64,000 nt of DNA from GCA-002712965 sp913048525. Lineage in GTDB: Bacteria; Chloroflexota; Dehalococcoidia; Lucifugimonadales; UBA826. The position numbers and the translations under genes are program-made. The first letter of the stretch is position 1. Every line of letters begins with the position of its first letter. Of this stretch, positions 26,158-35,504 are shown in pieces. The notes beneath the pieces were generated by a model. It saw only the letters and a list, made by a program, of their open reading frames with translations, ran no database searches and was not told the DNA's origin. The stretch covers positions 62,001 through 126,000 of the forward strand of contig CAJWWP010000001.1 of assembly GCA_913048525.1 (NCBI GenBank). Reading direction: 5' to 3'.

Positions 26158-27339
26158 TCATGTTGTTTCGTTTATAGTACTGAGTAAATGGGATGCCAGT
26201 TGTTCAAGAGCCCTTGCTTCGATGGGAGGATTCGATATTCCGCTTCTTACATCCCTGAAGTACCTCTCCAGTGGTTTGTCTTTGTCCAATCCAACTGCCC
26301 CAACTATTCTCATAGCGAGATCGGTAATAGATATTGCTGCCTCTATGGTTTGCACTTTTATGATTGATATCTCGGGCAATAAGTCTTCTCTGTCATCTGG
26401 GTAGTCTTCCCAATCTTCACAGCAAGATAAAAGGCTTCTTCTAGCCCTTAACAGTTGAGATTCCATTCTTGCTATCTGTTCCCTTATATGAGGAATATCA
26501 GAAATTGTGCCTGCTGCCCCTGTTGGTCTACGGTTCAACGCGAATTTGATTGCATAGAGTCGGGCTGAGTGGGCTATCCCCAAATTTGCTCCGCTTAATA
26601 ACATGGGAAACCATGCGGCCCCATCTGGAGAAGTGCTGTTTTGTTTTTTGGAATTTGAACGAGATATAAAATCTTTTTCAGAAACTTTTACATTGTCAAA
26701 TATTATGTCGTGAGATCCCGTTGCTCTCATGGACATTGAGTTCCAGGTTTCCTCGATACTTACACCGGAAGAATCCATTTCCACAACTATTTTGGCAACA
26801 TCTCCACTTCCATCCTCAACGGCTGCTAGTGTCATGGCATAGGTTAGAACTGGAGATAATGTTGACCAGGTTTTTCGTCCATTAAGAACCCATTCATCGC
26901 CATTTGATTTTATCAGTGAGGTGGAGGGACGACCTCCTCCCCGAGGACTCCCAAGTTCTGGTTCAGAAGCTATGTTGTTGGTTATCGCTCCTGACCGGAC
27001 TACATCGTTAAAAATCTTGGATCTGATTTTTTCGGGCCACTGATCTGATTCTGATTCTGTTCCTACAACCTGATGGTGCATTCCGACGGCGACAGCTGTT
27101 GAGCCACAAGCCTTTCCAATCTCATATTGAGAAAGTACCATGTCAGTGATTCCGTGCCCAAGACCTCCGTATTTCTCTGGGACGCATGCTTTAAGGTATC
27201 CCTTTTGCCTTATTAGACTGAAGTGTTCCACAGGAAATGTTGCGCTGAAGTCATGATGGTGGGAAGTTGGGCCAATTTCTTTTGCTATAGATTTTGCACT
27301 TTCAACGATTTTTTTTTGTTTTTCACTGTTTGGCCACAT
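26158..27339 (-). CDS. Acyl-CoA dehydrogenase-family flavoprotein
   Basis: A 393-residue acyl-CoA dehydrogenase-fold protein: N-terminal helical domain (PEKYGGLGHGITDMVLSQYE), a beta middle domain (WVLNGRKTWSTLSP, then MRATGSHDIIFDNVKV), and C-terminal helices ending YFRDVRSGISNPPIEA. FAD binding is expected. The exact catalytic glutamate cannot be placed, so it could be a true dehydrogenase or a DszC-like monooxygenase. The start ATG is preceded by TAGGA. It is divergent from the LLM gene at 27506. Confidence 0.87.
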   Translation of the reverse strand: MWPNSEKQKKIVESAKSIAKEIGPTSHHHDFSATFPVEHFSLIRQKGYLKACVPEKYGGLGHGITDMVLSQYEIGKACGSTAVAVGMHHQVVGTESESDQWPEKIRSKIFNDVVRSGAITNNIASEPELGSPRGGGRPSTSLIKSNGDEWVLNGRKTWSTLSPVLTYAMTLAAVEDGSGDVAKIVVEMDSSGVSIEETWNSMSMRATGSHDIIFDNVKVSEKDFISRSNSKKQNSTSPDGAAWFPMLLSGANLGIAHSARLYAIKFALNRRPTGAAGTISDIPHIREQIARMESQLLRARRSLLSCCEDWEDYPDDREDLLPEISIIKVQTIEAAISITDLAMRIVGAVGLDKDKPLERYFRDVRSGISNPPIEARALEQLASHLLSTINETT

Positions 27340-27505
27340 ATGTATTTCCTAGGGTTTTTCAGACTAGGTCGATATTCTATCTGACAAACCAGCACTTTAC
27401 TTGTAGAGTGGTTACCTATAAAAATGTGGGACAAACAACTAAAAACAAATTAGAGATCTGTTTGTATAGATCTTTGTTTTATGACCGAATGAGAGGTGAG
27501 ACAGA

Positions 27506-28678
27506 ATGAATCTTCCTGAAAGAATGACTTTTGGCATATTTTTGGGGCCATTTCATAGAGTCGGAGAAAATCCGACTTTAGCTTTTCACAGAGATATGGA
27601 GCTTATAGAGTGGCTCGATGAGCTCGGATATGACGAAGCTTGGATAGGAGAACACCATAGTGCTGGGTGGGAAATTATTTCATCACCTGAACTGTTCATT
27701 GCAGCGGCTGCGGAGAGAACAAAGCATATCAAGCTGGGGACTGGGGTAGTTAGCCTTCCTTACCATCATCCCTTTATGGTGGCCAATCGAATGGTTCAAC
27801 TGGATCATATGACAAGGGGTCGCATAATGTTTGGTGTTGGACCTGGAGCATTACCTACGGACGCATATATGATGGGTATTGATCCAACCACTCAACGTAG
27901 GAAAATGGAGGAATCACTTGCAATTATCCTTCGCCTGTTCACTGAAGATGAGCCGATAACATACAAAGGAGAATGGTTTGAACTTAATGAGGCCTTGCTC
28001 CAGATTAAACCTTACCAGCGGCCGTATATGCCTATTGCGGTGGCATCTATCCAATCTCCCTCTGGTGTTGTTCTCGCAGGTAAATATGGCGCGTCAGTTT
28101 TGACAATAACTGTTCCACGCGACCCGTCTGCTGGGCGCGCTGATTACAGTAAACTTTGGGATATTGCGGAGGAAACGGCCAAGGAGAATTCAAAAGTAGT
28201 GAGGCGCGAAGAATGGAGATTAACAGTTCCTGTTCACGTAGCTGAAACTACGCAACAGGCTAGGGACGATGTACGAGTAGGAGCATGTCAGTTTCTTAGG
28301 GAATATTCTGAAGGAACCAATGGTCGAGATCCTGTGTTCAACGGTGCAGATGAAGATCTTGTAGATTGGATGGCTGACCATGGTTACTGGATTGTTGGGA
28401 GCCCCGACGACTGCATAGAAGGTATTAATCAGCTTGCTAGAGAAAGTGGCGGTTTCGGAGGTTTTCTTGTTCAGACAGTTGACTGGGCACCGCGGGAAAC
28501 TATGTTAAAGAGCTATGAACTTATCGCCAGGTATGTTATGCCGCAGTTTCAGGGATCGGTTAGGTCAATAGAGGCTTCAAACCAGTGGGCGAAGGATAGA
28601 ATCGAGCCCCTCTTGGCCGGAAGAGTAAAAGGCTTGGAGACAGCTAAGAATGATTATGCTGAGTCTAGGGATGAATAA
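27506..28678 (+). CDS. Luciferase-like (LLM) flavin-dependent monooxygenase
   Basis: A 390-residue TIM-barrel LLM protein, similar in layout to limonene 1,2-monooxygenase. Features are GIFLGPFHRVGENP near the start, AWIGEHHSAGWEIISSPE, IKLGTGVVSLPYHHPFMVA, DHMTRGRIMFGVGPGALP, and a late GSPDDCIEGINQL. It probably uses reduced FMN and oxygen to oxidise an organic substrate and needs a separate flavin reductase. GAGGTGAG precedes the ATG. The stop overlaps the SDR start (TAATG), so the SDR product is likely co-made. Confidence 0.9.
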   Translation: MNLPERMTFGIFLGPFHRVGENPTLAFHRDMELIEWLDELGYDEAWIGEHHSAGWEIISSPELFIAAAAERTKHIKLGTGVVSLPYHHPFMVANRMVQLDHMTRGRIMFGVGPGALPTDAYMMGIDPTTQRRKMEESLAIILRLFTEDEPITYKGEWFELNEALLQIKPYQRPYMPIAVASIQSPSGVVLAGKYGASVLTITVPRDPSAGRADYSKLWDIAEETAKENSKVVRREEWRLTVPVHVAETTQQARDDVRVGACQFLREYSEGTNGRDPVFNGADEDLVDWMADHGYWIVGSPDDCIEGINQLARESGGFGGFLVQTVDWAPRETMLKSYELIARYVMPQFQGSVRSIEASNQWAKDRIEPLLAGRVKGLETAKNDYAESRDE

Positions 28679-29493
28679 TGGCTTCTCAAATTTTTGATCT
28701 GTCTGGAAAAGTATCGGTAGTTTCCGGAGCTGCTCAAGGAATGGGGAGAGCAATGTCTGTTGCTTTAGCTGAGTCTGGGTCTGATGTGGCTATCATCGAT
28801 TTAAATGGAGCGGGACTTTCTGATACCGCTTCCTATATCAAGTCGATCGGTAGAAATGTGGAGATGTTTACTGAGGACATTTCAGACGTGGAGGCGATTC
28901 CAGGAATTTTTTTGGACGTGATGGAAAGATACGGAAGGGTGGATTTTTTAGGAAATGTTGCTGGCGGGAAAACGGTTATGGGGTCCTCAGAGGATTTCAA
29001 GGTGGAGGATTTTGAAAGATCATTAAAAAGTCTGGTAATTGGACGTTTTTTGATGTGTCGTGAGGCCGGGAGAATTATGCTGAAACAGGGGAAGGGCTCA
29101 ATAGTAAATATTGGTTCAATTGGAGGCATATCATCCCTGGGTAGAGGTCAGATTGCCTATCAGACTGCTATGGGGGCGGTCGTTCAAATGACCAGAAGCT
29201 TAGCCACAGAGTGGGCAAGTCGTGGAGTTAGGGTGAATGCGATCCTTCCTGCTCAGGTGCTAAACCCGGGGCTCCAGGACCGGATTGAAAAAACTCCGGA
29301 TGTGCTTAAAACTTTTCTTAGTGGGATTCCTGCAGGGAGAATAGGAAATCCTGATGACATTAAGGGATTGTCAGTTTTTCTAGCCTCAGATTCAGCTTCT
29401 TGGATCACAGGAGCATTGATACCTATGGATGGGGGCAATACAGCACTTAATGCGGGAGGTTCTTATCCTGGGTCTCCCCAGACTTCCGGGTAA
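28678..29493 (+). CDS. SDR-like protein with altered catalytic motif
   Basis: A 271-residue SDR fold: SGAAQGMG cofactor loop, NVAGG in place of NNAG, and IGSIGG containing the catalytic-serine position (Ser147). The active-site motif reads YQTAM: Tyr161 is kept but the usual lysine, four residues later, is Met165 (codon ATG at 29170-29172). Loss of this lysine would impair normal SDR chemistry, so the protein may be catalytically altered or structural. The rest, including a GALIPMDGGN end, is intact and ordinary. It is translationally coupled to the LLM gene and followed by another LLM gene. Confidence 0.88.
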   Translation: MASQIFDLSGKVSVVSGAAQGMGRAMSVALAESGSDVAIIDLNGAGLSDTASYIKSIGRNVEMFTEDISDVEAIPGIFLDVMERYGRVDFLGNVAGGKTVMGSSEDFKVEDFERSLKSLVIGRFLMCREAGRIMLKQGKGSIVNIGSIGGISSLGRGQIAYQTAMGAVVQMTRSLATEWASRGVRVNAILPAQVLNPGLQDRIEKTPDVLKTFLSGIPAGRIGNPDDIKGLSVFLASDSASWITGALIPMDGGNTALNAGGSYPGSPQTSG

Positions 29494-29536
29494 GAGTACG
29501 ATATAAGACAACTATAAATTTTTCGAGGATATAACG

Positions 29537-30694
29537 ATGATCACAAAATTCGATAGCCTTTTTGCCGGCCACGTAGATATGGATAACGTTGGATATGCTG
29601 GAGTCGCTGTTAACGATAGAGTTTTTGGTAACGACAGTTTGTCTGGTGTTTTCGACAAAACCTCAAAAATAGCCAAAACCATGGATGAGAGTGGATTTAA
29701 CACGTTTTGGATGGCTGAGCATCACTTTCAACCTGAAGGGTATGAATGTCTCCCAAATGTATTGATGCTTGCAGTACATTTAGCGCATTTAACTTCCAAC
29801 ATAAAACTTGGGTGCGGATTTAATATTGCTCCCATGTGGCATCCTCTCAGGCTGGCGGAAGACTATGCTACTGCAGATATACTCACAGGAGGTAGGACGG
29901 TTTTCGGGGTTGGTAGGGGATATCACACCAGGGAGGTGGAGTCCTTTGGGTCCCCTTTACTTGACCAGCCAGCCAACAGGAATCTGTTTGAAGAGCAGGT
30001 CGACATCATATTTAAGGCGTTTCACAATGAGAGTTTTTCCCATAAAGGGGAAAATTATGTCATACCTCCAGAAGTTGAATACAGAGGGTATGATTTAGAA
30101 GAGATAACTCTAGTTCCACGTCCAGTCAACACGCCTGTTGAGTGCTGGCAACCAATCCAGAGTGCTACTCCAAGAGGGATGGATTTTATGGCCAAGCATG
30201 GCATAAGTGGAATTATTGGAGGAGGGAGCTCTGAAGGTGGTGCAATGGTGAATGCTATGAATGCATTTAGGGACGCGTATCAGCGTGCAGGGACGGAGTT
30301 GGAACTTGGCGAAAAGCTTTCGATAGGATTTCACTATCATATAGCTGATACTAAAGAAAAGGCTATGGAAGAGGTGGCAGGATATTATGAAGAAAACCTT
30401 AAGATGTTCGGTCCATTAAGGTTGGTGAGAGCCCTTTCAGATGAACAGATTGAAATTATGTCAGATCCATCACGTGCCCCTACAGCCGATTTGCCGAGAA
30501 TAGAGGATGCAGTGGCAGCCGGCGGTGTCTTAGCAGGTCCTCCTGATCTAATAATTCAGCAGCTCAAAGAACTTGAAAAGCTTTATCCCGGACTAGACAG
30601 AGTTAGTGTTAGCCATCCTATGGGCACGCCAGAAACAGTTATTACGGAGCAGCTTCAACAATTTTCAGAAGAGGTTATGCCCGCTTTCAAGTAG
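29537..30694 (+). CDS. Luciferase-like (LLM) flavin-dependent monooxygenase
   Basis: A 385-residue LLM-class protein: FWMAEHHFQPEGYE, IKLGCGFNIAPMWHPLRLAE, GGRTVFGVGRGYHTREVE and a NRNLFEEQVDIIFKAF helix. It carries an insert after the third barrel strand region (KGENYVIPPEVEYRGYDLEE). Bacterial-luciferase-like flavin chemistry is expected; substrate unknown. It lies 43 bases downstream of the coupled LLM-SDR pair on the same strand, giving an LLM-SDR-LLM set. Its stop is nine bases from the stop of a convergent LLM gene. Confidence 0.9.
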   Translation: MITKFDSLFAGHVDMDNVGYAGVAVNDRVFGNDSLSGVFDKTSKIAKTMDESGFNTFWMAEHHFQPEGYECLPNVLMLAVHLAHLTSNIKLGCGFNIAPMWHPLRLAEDYATADILTGGRTVFGVGRGYHTREVESFGSPLLDQPANRNLFEEQVDIIFKAFHNESFSHKGENYVIPPEVEYRGYDLEEITLVPRPVNTPVECWQPIQSATPRGMDFMAKHGISGIIGGGSSEGGAMVNAMNAFRDAYQRAGTELELGEKLSIGFHYHIADTKEKAMEEVAGYYEENLKMFGPLRLVRALSDEQIEIMSDPSRAPTADLPRIEDAVAAGGVLAGPPDLIIQQLKELEKLYPGLDRVSVSHPMGTPETVITEQLQQFSEEVMPAFK

Positions 30695-30703
30695 ATCAAT
30701 GTT

Positions 30704-31570
30704 TTATGGTCGGGCCATTTGAAGAAATTTCTCGATGGAATTTATGTGTTCGTCGGGGAACTTCAACCCGTTGTTCATTGTGTTAACGGATAGATGAGTT
30801 GCTCCCAAATTTCGCCATCCATCAATTTCATTTTGAACATCTGAGTCGGAAAGATCCTTCAATGTGACCCAGCTTTCTATCCCTATATCGCCTATGTCAC
30901 GACCTTCTTCTCTCAGATATCCGGTTAGTTTTTCGATCATTAGCTGCCGAGATTCGTCAGGTTTTCCCACTGGCATCCATCCATCCCCGAGTCGAGCAAC
31001 CCTTTTCAGCACGATATCGGCAGTTCCACCAAACCATATTGGTATCGAGCCTTCGGGTGGAAGTGGGTTTATTCCTGCATCAGTCACTTTATGGGATTTG
31101 CCTTCATATGTGATTAACTCGTTCTGCCAGAGGGACCTCATCAGGTCTATTTGTTCCTCAGATCTCTTACCCCTTGTGGAAAAATCTTGATCTAGGGCTT
31201 CATATTCCACGGGGTTCCATCCGATTCCGATCCCCATTCTAAGTCTTCCTCCAGATAGAAGGGATACTGTGGCGGCCTGCTTAGCAGCAAGAACGGTTTG
31301 TCTCTGCGGAAGAATTATTATTCCTGTAACCAATTCTATTTTTTCAGTTGTGGCGGCTATGTGACCAAACAATACCAAAGGTTCGTAGAACGAGTCGGTG
31401 TGGCGGTATGCCCCCGACCAACCTGGCCTGCTTTCAGCGTTAGCTCCTATCACGTGGTCAAATGCCAATATATGATCGAATCCTAACGATTCTACGGCTT
31501 GTGAATATGCCTTTATTGCTCCTGGATCGGTTCCGGACTCTGTCTGTGGGAAAACAGCTCCTATACGCAT
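30704..31570 (-). CDS. F420-type luciferase-like (LLM) oxidoreductase
   Basis: A 288-residue, short LLM protein of the F420-dependent type: MRIGAVFPQTESGTDPGAIK, LGFDHILAFDHVIGA, IELVTGIIILPQRQ, GGRLRMGIGIGWNPVEYE, and IPIWFGGTADIVLKRVARLG. It may use F420 or FMN; F420 is more likely from the short form but not proven. The start ATG is preceded by AAAGGAA. It is the last gene of a minus-strand set with a Gfo/Idh/MocA oxidoreductase and a 3-hydroxyisobutyrate dehydrogenase-like gene. Confidence 0.88.
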   Translation of the reverse strand: MRIGAVFPQTESGTDPGAIKAYSQAVESLGFDHILAFDHVIGANAESRPGWSGAYRHTDSFYEPLVLFGHIAATTEKIELVTGIIILPQRQTVLAAKQAATVSLLSGGRLRMGIGIGWNPVEYEALDQDFSTRGKRSEEQIDLMRSLWQNELITYEGKSHKVTDAGINPLPPEGSIPIWFGGTADIVLKRVARLGDGWMPVGKPDESRQLMIEKLTGYLREEGRDIGDIGIESWVTLKDLSDSDVQNEIDGWRNLGATHLSVNTMNNGLKFPDEHINSIEKFLQMARP

Positions 31571-31608
31571 TTTAAATTCCTTTAATTTGTCTTTTGTTCA
31601 GGTACCAG

Positions 31609-32670
31609 TTAGGACAGTGCATTTGTATAAATCGTTTTTTCCGATGCTGATGATTTATATACAGATAAGGCCACCTCCAAAACCTTGGTCGAGAAGTTTA
31701 TATCCATATCGGGGTTCTTTTCATCAATTATTGAGTCAACGAAGCTTGCAGCTGCTCCTTTGAAACCGTGGATCCAGTCTGATGGTATGTCGTAAGTAGT
31801 GGTATGGTCTCCTTTTATCAAAATAACCGGCGCCATATCCAAAAACTCGCCCGTACATCTTGTTACCCAAATTGTTCCTTTTGGACCAACTATCTCAAAG
31901 AATTCATCAGCTGGGTAATATTTGGTTCTCATTGGCATATCTTTGGCGCTCGAATAGTCCATAGTGACCAGACAGTCTTTGTCCCTCACTTTCATCACGG
32001 CGGCACTGGGGGTATTGTCTATGTAGTCCTCGTTGTGAGTCACGATACTGGTTACTTTCTCGATATCTCCTACCCAAGATATAGCAGTTGCATATTTATG
32101 CCATCCGTCGTCGTAGAGCATGCCACCAGGATTAAGTTTAGGATTCCGACGCCAGAGATAAGTATCGGTTTCAACTGGTACTCTTACTTTATCCATCCCA
32201 CCCCTTATTGTTCGTATTCTCACTAAAGAAGGTGATCCGATTTCTCCAGAGTCTATGAGTTGTTTAGCTTTGACTATCGGAGGGTAATACAGAAAGTTTT
32301 CAGTTACTCTGAATATCCGGTCACTTTTTTTAACCATTTTCCCAATTTCTGAGGCTTCCTTCATTGAAGTAGCGAGTGGTTTTTGACATGAGATGTGTTT
32401 CCCGGCCTTTAGTCCAGAGATAATTTGTTCCGCGTGTAAATATGTTGGCGTTAATAATTCAACTGCGTCTACATTCTTATTTGAAAGGATGTCATCATAT
32501 TCAGTGAATATATCTGGGCTAATTCCCCATTCTTTAGCTTTTGATGTAGCTCTTTCAGGGATAGGATCACAGAGTGCGATAATTTCGCATTTACTGTGAT
32601 CTAGGTAACCAGGTACGTTAAGGTTGGAGATGGCTCCACAACCTACAATAGCTAATTTGACCTTGTCCAT
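31609..32670 (-). CDS. Gfo/Idh/MocA-family oxidoreductase
   Basis: A 353-residue Gfo/Idh/MocA protein. The N-terminal Rossmann domain has AIVGCGAISN and CDPIPER; the lysine of the cofactor/active site is in CQKPLA (the common EKP motif here reads QKP). The C-terminal domain has a GGMLYDDGWHKY stretch that would supply the catalytic His region. NAD(P)-dependent oxidation or reduction of a sugar or cyclic polyol is typical. It lies 38 bases before the LLM gene and 59 after the hydroxyisobutyrate dehydrogenase-like gene on the minus strand. Confidence 0.9.
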   Translation of the reverse strand: MDKVKLAIVGCGAISNLNVPGYLDHSKCEIIALCDPIPERATSKAKEWGISPDIFTEYDDILSNKNVDAVELLTPTYLHAEQIISGLKAGKHISCQKPLATSMKEASEIGKMVKKSDRIFRVTENFLYYPPIVKAKQLIDSGEIGSPSLVRIRTIRGGMDKVRVPVETDTYLWRRNPKLNPGGMLYDDGWHKYATAISWVGDIEKVTSIVTHNEDYIDNTPSAAVMKVRDKDCLVTMDYSSAKDMPMRTKYYPADEFFEIVGPKGTIWVTRCTGEFLDMAPVILIKGDHTTTYDIPSDWIHGFKGAAASFVDSIIDEKNPDMDINFSTKVLEVALSVYKSSASEKTIYTNALS

Positions 32671-32729
32671 GGTTTTTTCACCTTATGATTTTTAGCTAAT
32701 TTATTGAGTTAGGGCTGAAGATCCCTTCG

Positions 32730-33662
32730 CTATTCATCATCATTTCCAGCCAACCTGACTTCAATGTTTCCAGCCCTTTCTTCTTGTAGAAGTAATGCTA
32801 TCCGGGAGTCCTGTTCGGCCCAGCCTCTGTTAAGAGCAGCAGTTAGTTCATTATAGGCGTGGCTTGCAGCTTCCATCGGGACGTCATACTCTCTTCCAAG
32901 TTCCAAGGCTAAAGCCACATCTTTTCGGGCTAGTTTAAGTGCGAAATTAGGTGGATCAAACTTCCCCTTAAAATATGTTTCCGGTAGTGTAACGTTAAGT
33001 AAATTTCCTCTGCCTACACTTCCATTTCTAATACACTCGACCAGAGCCTCTGCTTCAACGCCGGCTTTTACACCAAGCGTAAGGCATTCTGACAGGATCA
33101 TCTGCATTCCGTAACCGATTGAGTTGTGCATGAGTTTACATATACTGCCAGCACCTATATCTCCTGTATAAGTCACCTTGTCCCCAAAAGATTCAAGGAG
33201 CGGCAACAGTTGGTCGAAAGTATCTCTATCTCCTCCAACCATCACAGCTAGCAATCCTTTTTGTGCCCCCCTCACCCCTCCACTGATGGGTGCATCCATC
33301 ACAGTGGCACCTTTGTTTCCAAAGGTGTCTGCAAGTCTACGTATCAACGTTGGAGAACTAGTGCTAAGATCCAACCAGACAGAACTTCCTGAAACGCCTT
33401 CGAGTAAGCCATTTTCTCCAGTAGCGACTGCTTCCACTTCCAGTGGCCCTGGAAGAGAGGTGAATATCACGTCACATTTTTCCGCTACCTCCCTCGGGCT
33501 ATCAGCCCATTCAGCGCCGAATTCCAGTATCGGGATCGCTGCATTGCGGTCTAGGTCATGTACGATCATCTTGTACCCTGACTTAGCTATATTCATAGAC
33601 ATTCCACTTCCCATGTTTCCAAGACCTATAAATCCAACCACTGTGTCTGAACCCTTGCCCAT
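32730..33662 (-). CDS. 3-hydroxyisobutyrate dehydrogenase-family protein
   Basis: A 310-residue beta-hydroxyacid dehydrogenase: GFIGLGNMGSGM cofactor loop (10-21), DAPISGGVRGAQKG substrate loop (123-136), and catalytic Lys176 in GSICKLMHN. The family oxidises 3-hydroxyisobutyrate, tartronate semialdehyde and related hydroxy acids with NAD(P). The ATG start is preceded by GGGAG. It is the first gene of the minus-strand trio and divergent from an MBL gene. Confidence 0.92.
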   Translation of the reverse strand: MGKGSDTVVGFIGLGNMGSGMSMNIAKSGYKMIVHDLDRNAAIPILEFGAEWADSPREVAEKCDVIFTSLPGPLEVEAVATGENGLLEGVSGSSVWLDLSTSSPTLIRRLADTFGNKGATVMDAPISGGVRGAQKGLLAVMVGGDRDTFDQLLPLLESFGDKVTYTGDIGAGSICKLMHNSIGYGMQMILSECLTLGVKAGVEAEALVECIRNGSVGRGNLLNVTLPETYFKGKFDPPNFALKLARKDVALALELGREYDVPMEAASHAYNELTAALNRGWAEQDSRIALLLQEERAGNIEVRLAGNDDE

Positions 33663-33816
33663 TTAATGACTCCCGAATTAGTATTTGCCTAGTTTTCGTT
33701 TTGAGGATGCCGTTATCCAGGATTGGTGGCATCAAACCTTGGAGTCATGTTAGTTGCTTGGATGAAGCGTTACAAATATGTCTAATGGACCGGTGTAACA
33801 GTAAAAGGAGTTGTAA

Positions 33817-34656
33817 ATGCAGGAAACCATTCGCGTCGGGAATGTAGATATTGTGGCCTTGCTTGATTTAATCCCACCAGCAAGGGCGACTGAGGACTTT
33901 TTCCCGGATGTGCCATCTAGCGCATGGGAACCCTATAAGGACGAGGTGTTAGAGAAAGGCAATTTACAGCTGTACTACGGTTGTTTCCTCGCAAGGAGTA
34001 ATGGGAAAAACGTTCTTGTAGATACCGGGATTGGACCTGGACCGCATCCAAGCCGCGATAACAAAAAGGGCAATTTGATAAATGATCTCAAGAGAGTTGG
34101 GGTTGATCCGTCAGATGTGGATATTGTTGTGCATAGCCATTTGCATATTGATCACGTGGGTTGGAACCTGGATCTAACTACTGATCCCCCCAAACCATAT
34201 TTTCCGAATGCAAGGTATCTCGTGCCAAGGGTAGATTGGGATCATTTTAGGAAGCCAGAGAATCTCGTTAATGCTCCCTGGGTATCTGAAAATGTGATAC
34301 CTCTTCAGGGTCTTTCACTGATGGATCTTTTTGAGGACGGTGACTCGATAACAGACGAGATCACAGCCATGATAACCCCTGGGCACACTCCTGGGCATAT
34401 GGTCTTTCTTTTGGACTCAGCTGGATCAAAAGGTGCCATCACAGGAGATGCCATCCACAGCAAGGTACAAATACAAGAGCCATCCTGGAGTGCTGGCGTA
34501 GACGTTGACAAGTCTGCTAGTGAGAGGAGTCGTTTGGAACTCATTCGAAGGGCGGTATCCGGTGACTTGATTATAGCGGCGGGACACTTTCATCCTGATG
34601 AACACTTCGGGAGAATTAAACAAGAGGGTGAGAAGGCTAAGTGGGTTGTCGCCTAA
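33817..34656 (+). CDS. Metallo-beta-lactamase-fold hydrolase (AHL lactonase-like)
   Basis: A 279-residue MBL protein with HSHLHIDHVGWN (His108, His110, Asp112, His113), then TPGHTPGHM and ITGDAIHS, and late His in AGHFHPDEHFG. The layout with an N-terminal strand domain and RVDWDHFRKPEN insert is that of the AiiA/MBL lactonase-like group. It may open lactones or hydrolyse thioesters. It heads an MBL-SDR-HpaI aldolase set on the plus strand. Substrate unknown. Confidence 0.9.
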   Translation: MQETIRVGNVDIVALLDLIPPARATEDFFPDVPSSAWEPYKDEVLEKGNLQLYYGCFLARSNGKNVLVDTGIGPGPHPSRDNKKGNLINDLKRVGVDPSDVDIVVHSHLHIDHVGWNLDLTTDPPKPYFPNARYLVPRVDWDHFRKPENLVNAPWVSENVIPLQGLSLMDLFEDGDSITDEITAMITPGHTPGHMVFLLDSAGSKGAITGDAIHSKVQIQEPSWSAGVDVDKSASERSRLELIRRAVSGDLIIAAGHFHPDEHFGRIKQEGEKAKWVVA

Positions 34657-34708
34657 GTGAGTGAAAAAAATTGAAATTCAATTAAGATTTGATTTGGAGG
34701 AGAATTAA

Positions 34709-35467
34709 ATGGGTAGACTGGATGGGAAAGTCGCAATTATCTCAGGTGGGTCAAAAGGTCAAGGAGCCGTAGAGACGAAGCTGTTTGTATCAGAAGGAGC
34801 AAAAGTTTTATTTGGAGATATTCTTGACGACGAGGGGCAGCAGATTGAAAGTGAAATTGCTGAAACTGGAGGAGAAGCCACTTACTGTCATCTGGACGTT
34901 ACAAGTGAATCGGACTGGGAATCAGTTGTTCGTTTGGCGGAAGAAAAATATGGGAGGTTGGATATACTAGTCAATAACGCTGGGGTGTCAATTAGACACG
35001 AGGGGATGGATTTAACAGGTGATGAGTGGGATGCTGTCATGAACATTAACGCTAAAGGGGTATTTCTTGGCACCAAGGCATGCATTCCTGCTATGCAGAG
35101 GTCTGGAGGGGGATCTATAGTAAACATTTCCTCTATTGCTGGTAACTATGGGAGACCATTGGCTGCTCCAGTTTACTCCGCTTCCAAGGGGGCAGTAAGG
35201 GTATTCACTAAATCTACGGCTGGAAGGTTTTCGGCCGATGGAATACGGGCTAATTCGATACACCCTGGCCCTATTGACACAGACATGATTCGAGCAGCGA
35301 CAAACTCTGTGAGACCAGAGTCACGTGTGGGTGAAATACCTTTAGGCAGATTAGGAAAGCCTGAAGATGTGGCTTTTGGCGTTTTGTTTCTAGCCTCTGA
35401 CGAGTCTTCGTTTATTACAGCGAGTGAGTTGACTATAGACGGGGGAGTGACAGGTATAAGACCCTAG
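34709..35467 (+). CDS. Short-chain dehydrogenase/reductase (SDR)
   Basis: A 252-residue classical SDR: SGGSKGQG cofactor loop with Ser in place of the first Thr, NNAGVS, NISSIAG, and VYSASKGA with Tyr-x-x-x-Lys. The SIHPGPIDTDM loop and ELTIDGGVTG end are typical of FabG-like enzymes. GGAGGAG precedes the ATG region. It lies between the MBL hydrolase and the HpaI aldolase, consistent with a lactone-opening, oxidation and aldol cleavage sequence; this order is inference. Confidence 0.92.
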   Translation: MGRLDGKVAIISGGSKGQGAVETKLFVSEGAKVLFGDILDDEGQQIESEIAETGGEATYCHLDVTSESDWESVVRLAEEKYGRLDILVNNAGVSIRHEGMDLTGDEWDAVMNINAKGVFLGTKACIPAMQRSGGGSIVNISSIAGNYGRPLAAPVYSASKGAVRVFTKSTAGRFSADGIRANSIHPGPIDTDMIRAATNSVRPESRVGEIPLGRLGKPEDVAFGVLFLASDESSFITASELTIDGGVTGIRP

Positions 35468-35504
35468 CTATTTCTAAGAATTTCTGATTTTTAAAGGAGT
35501 AATT

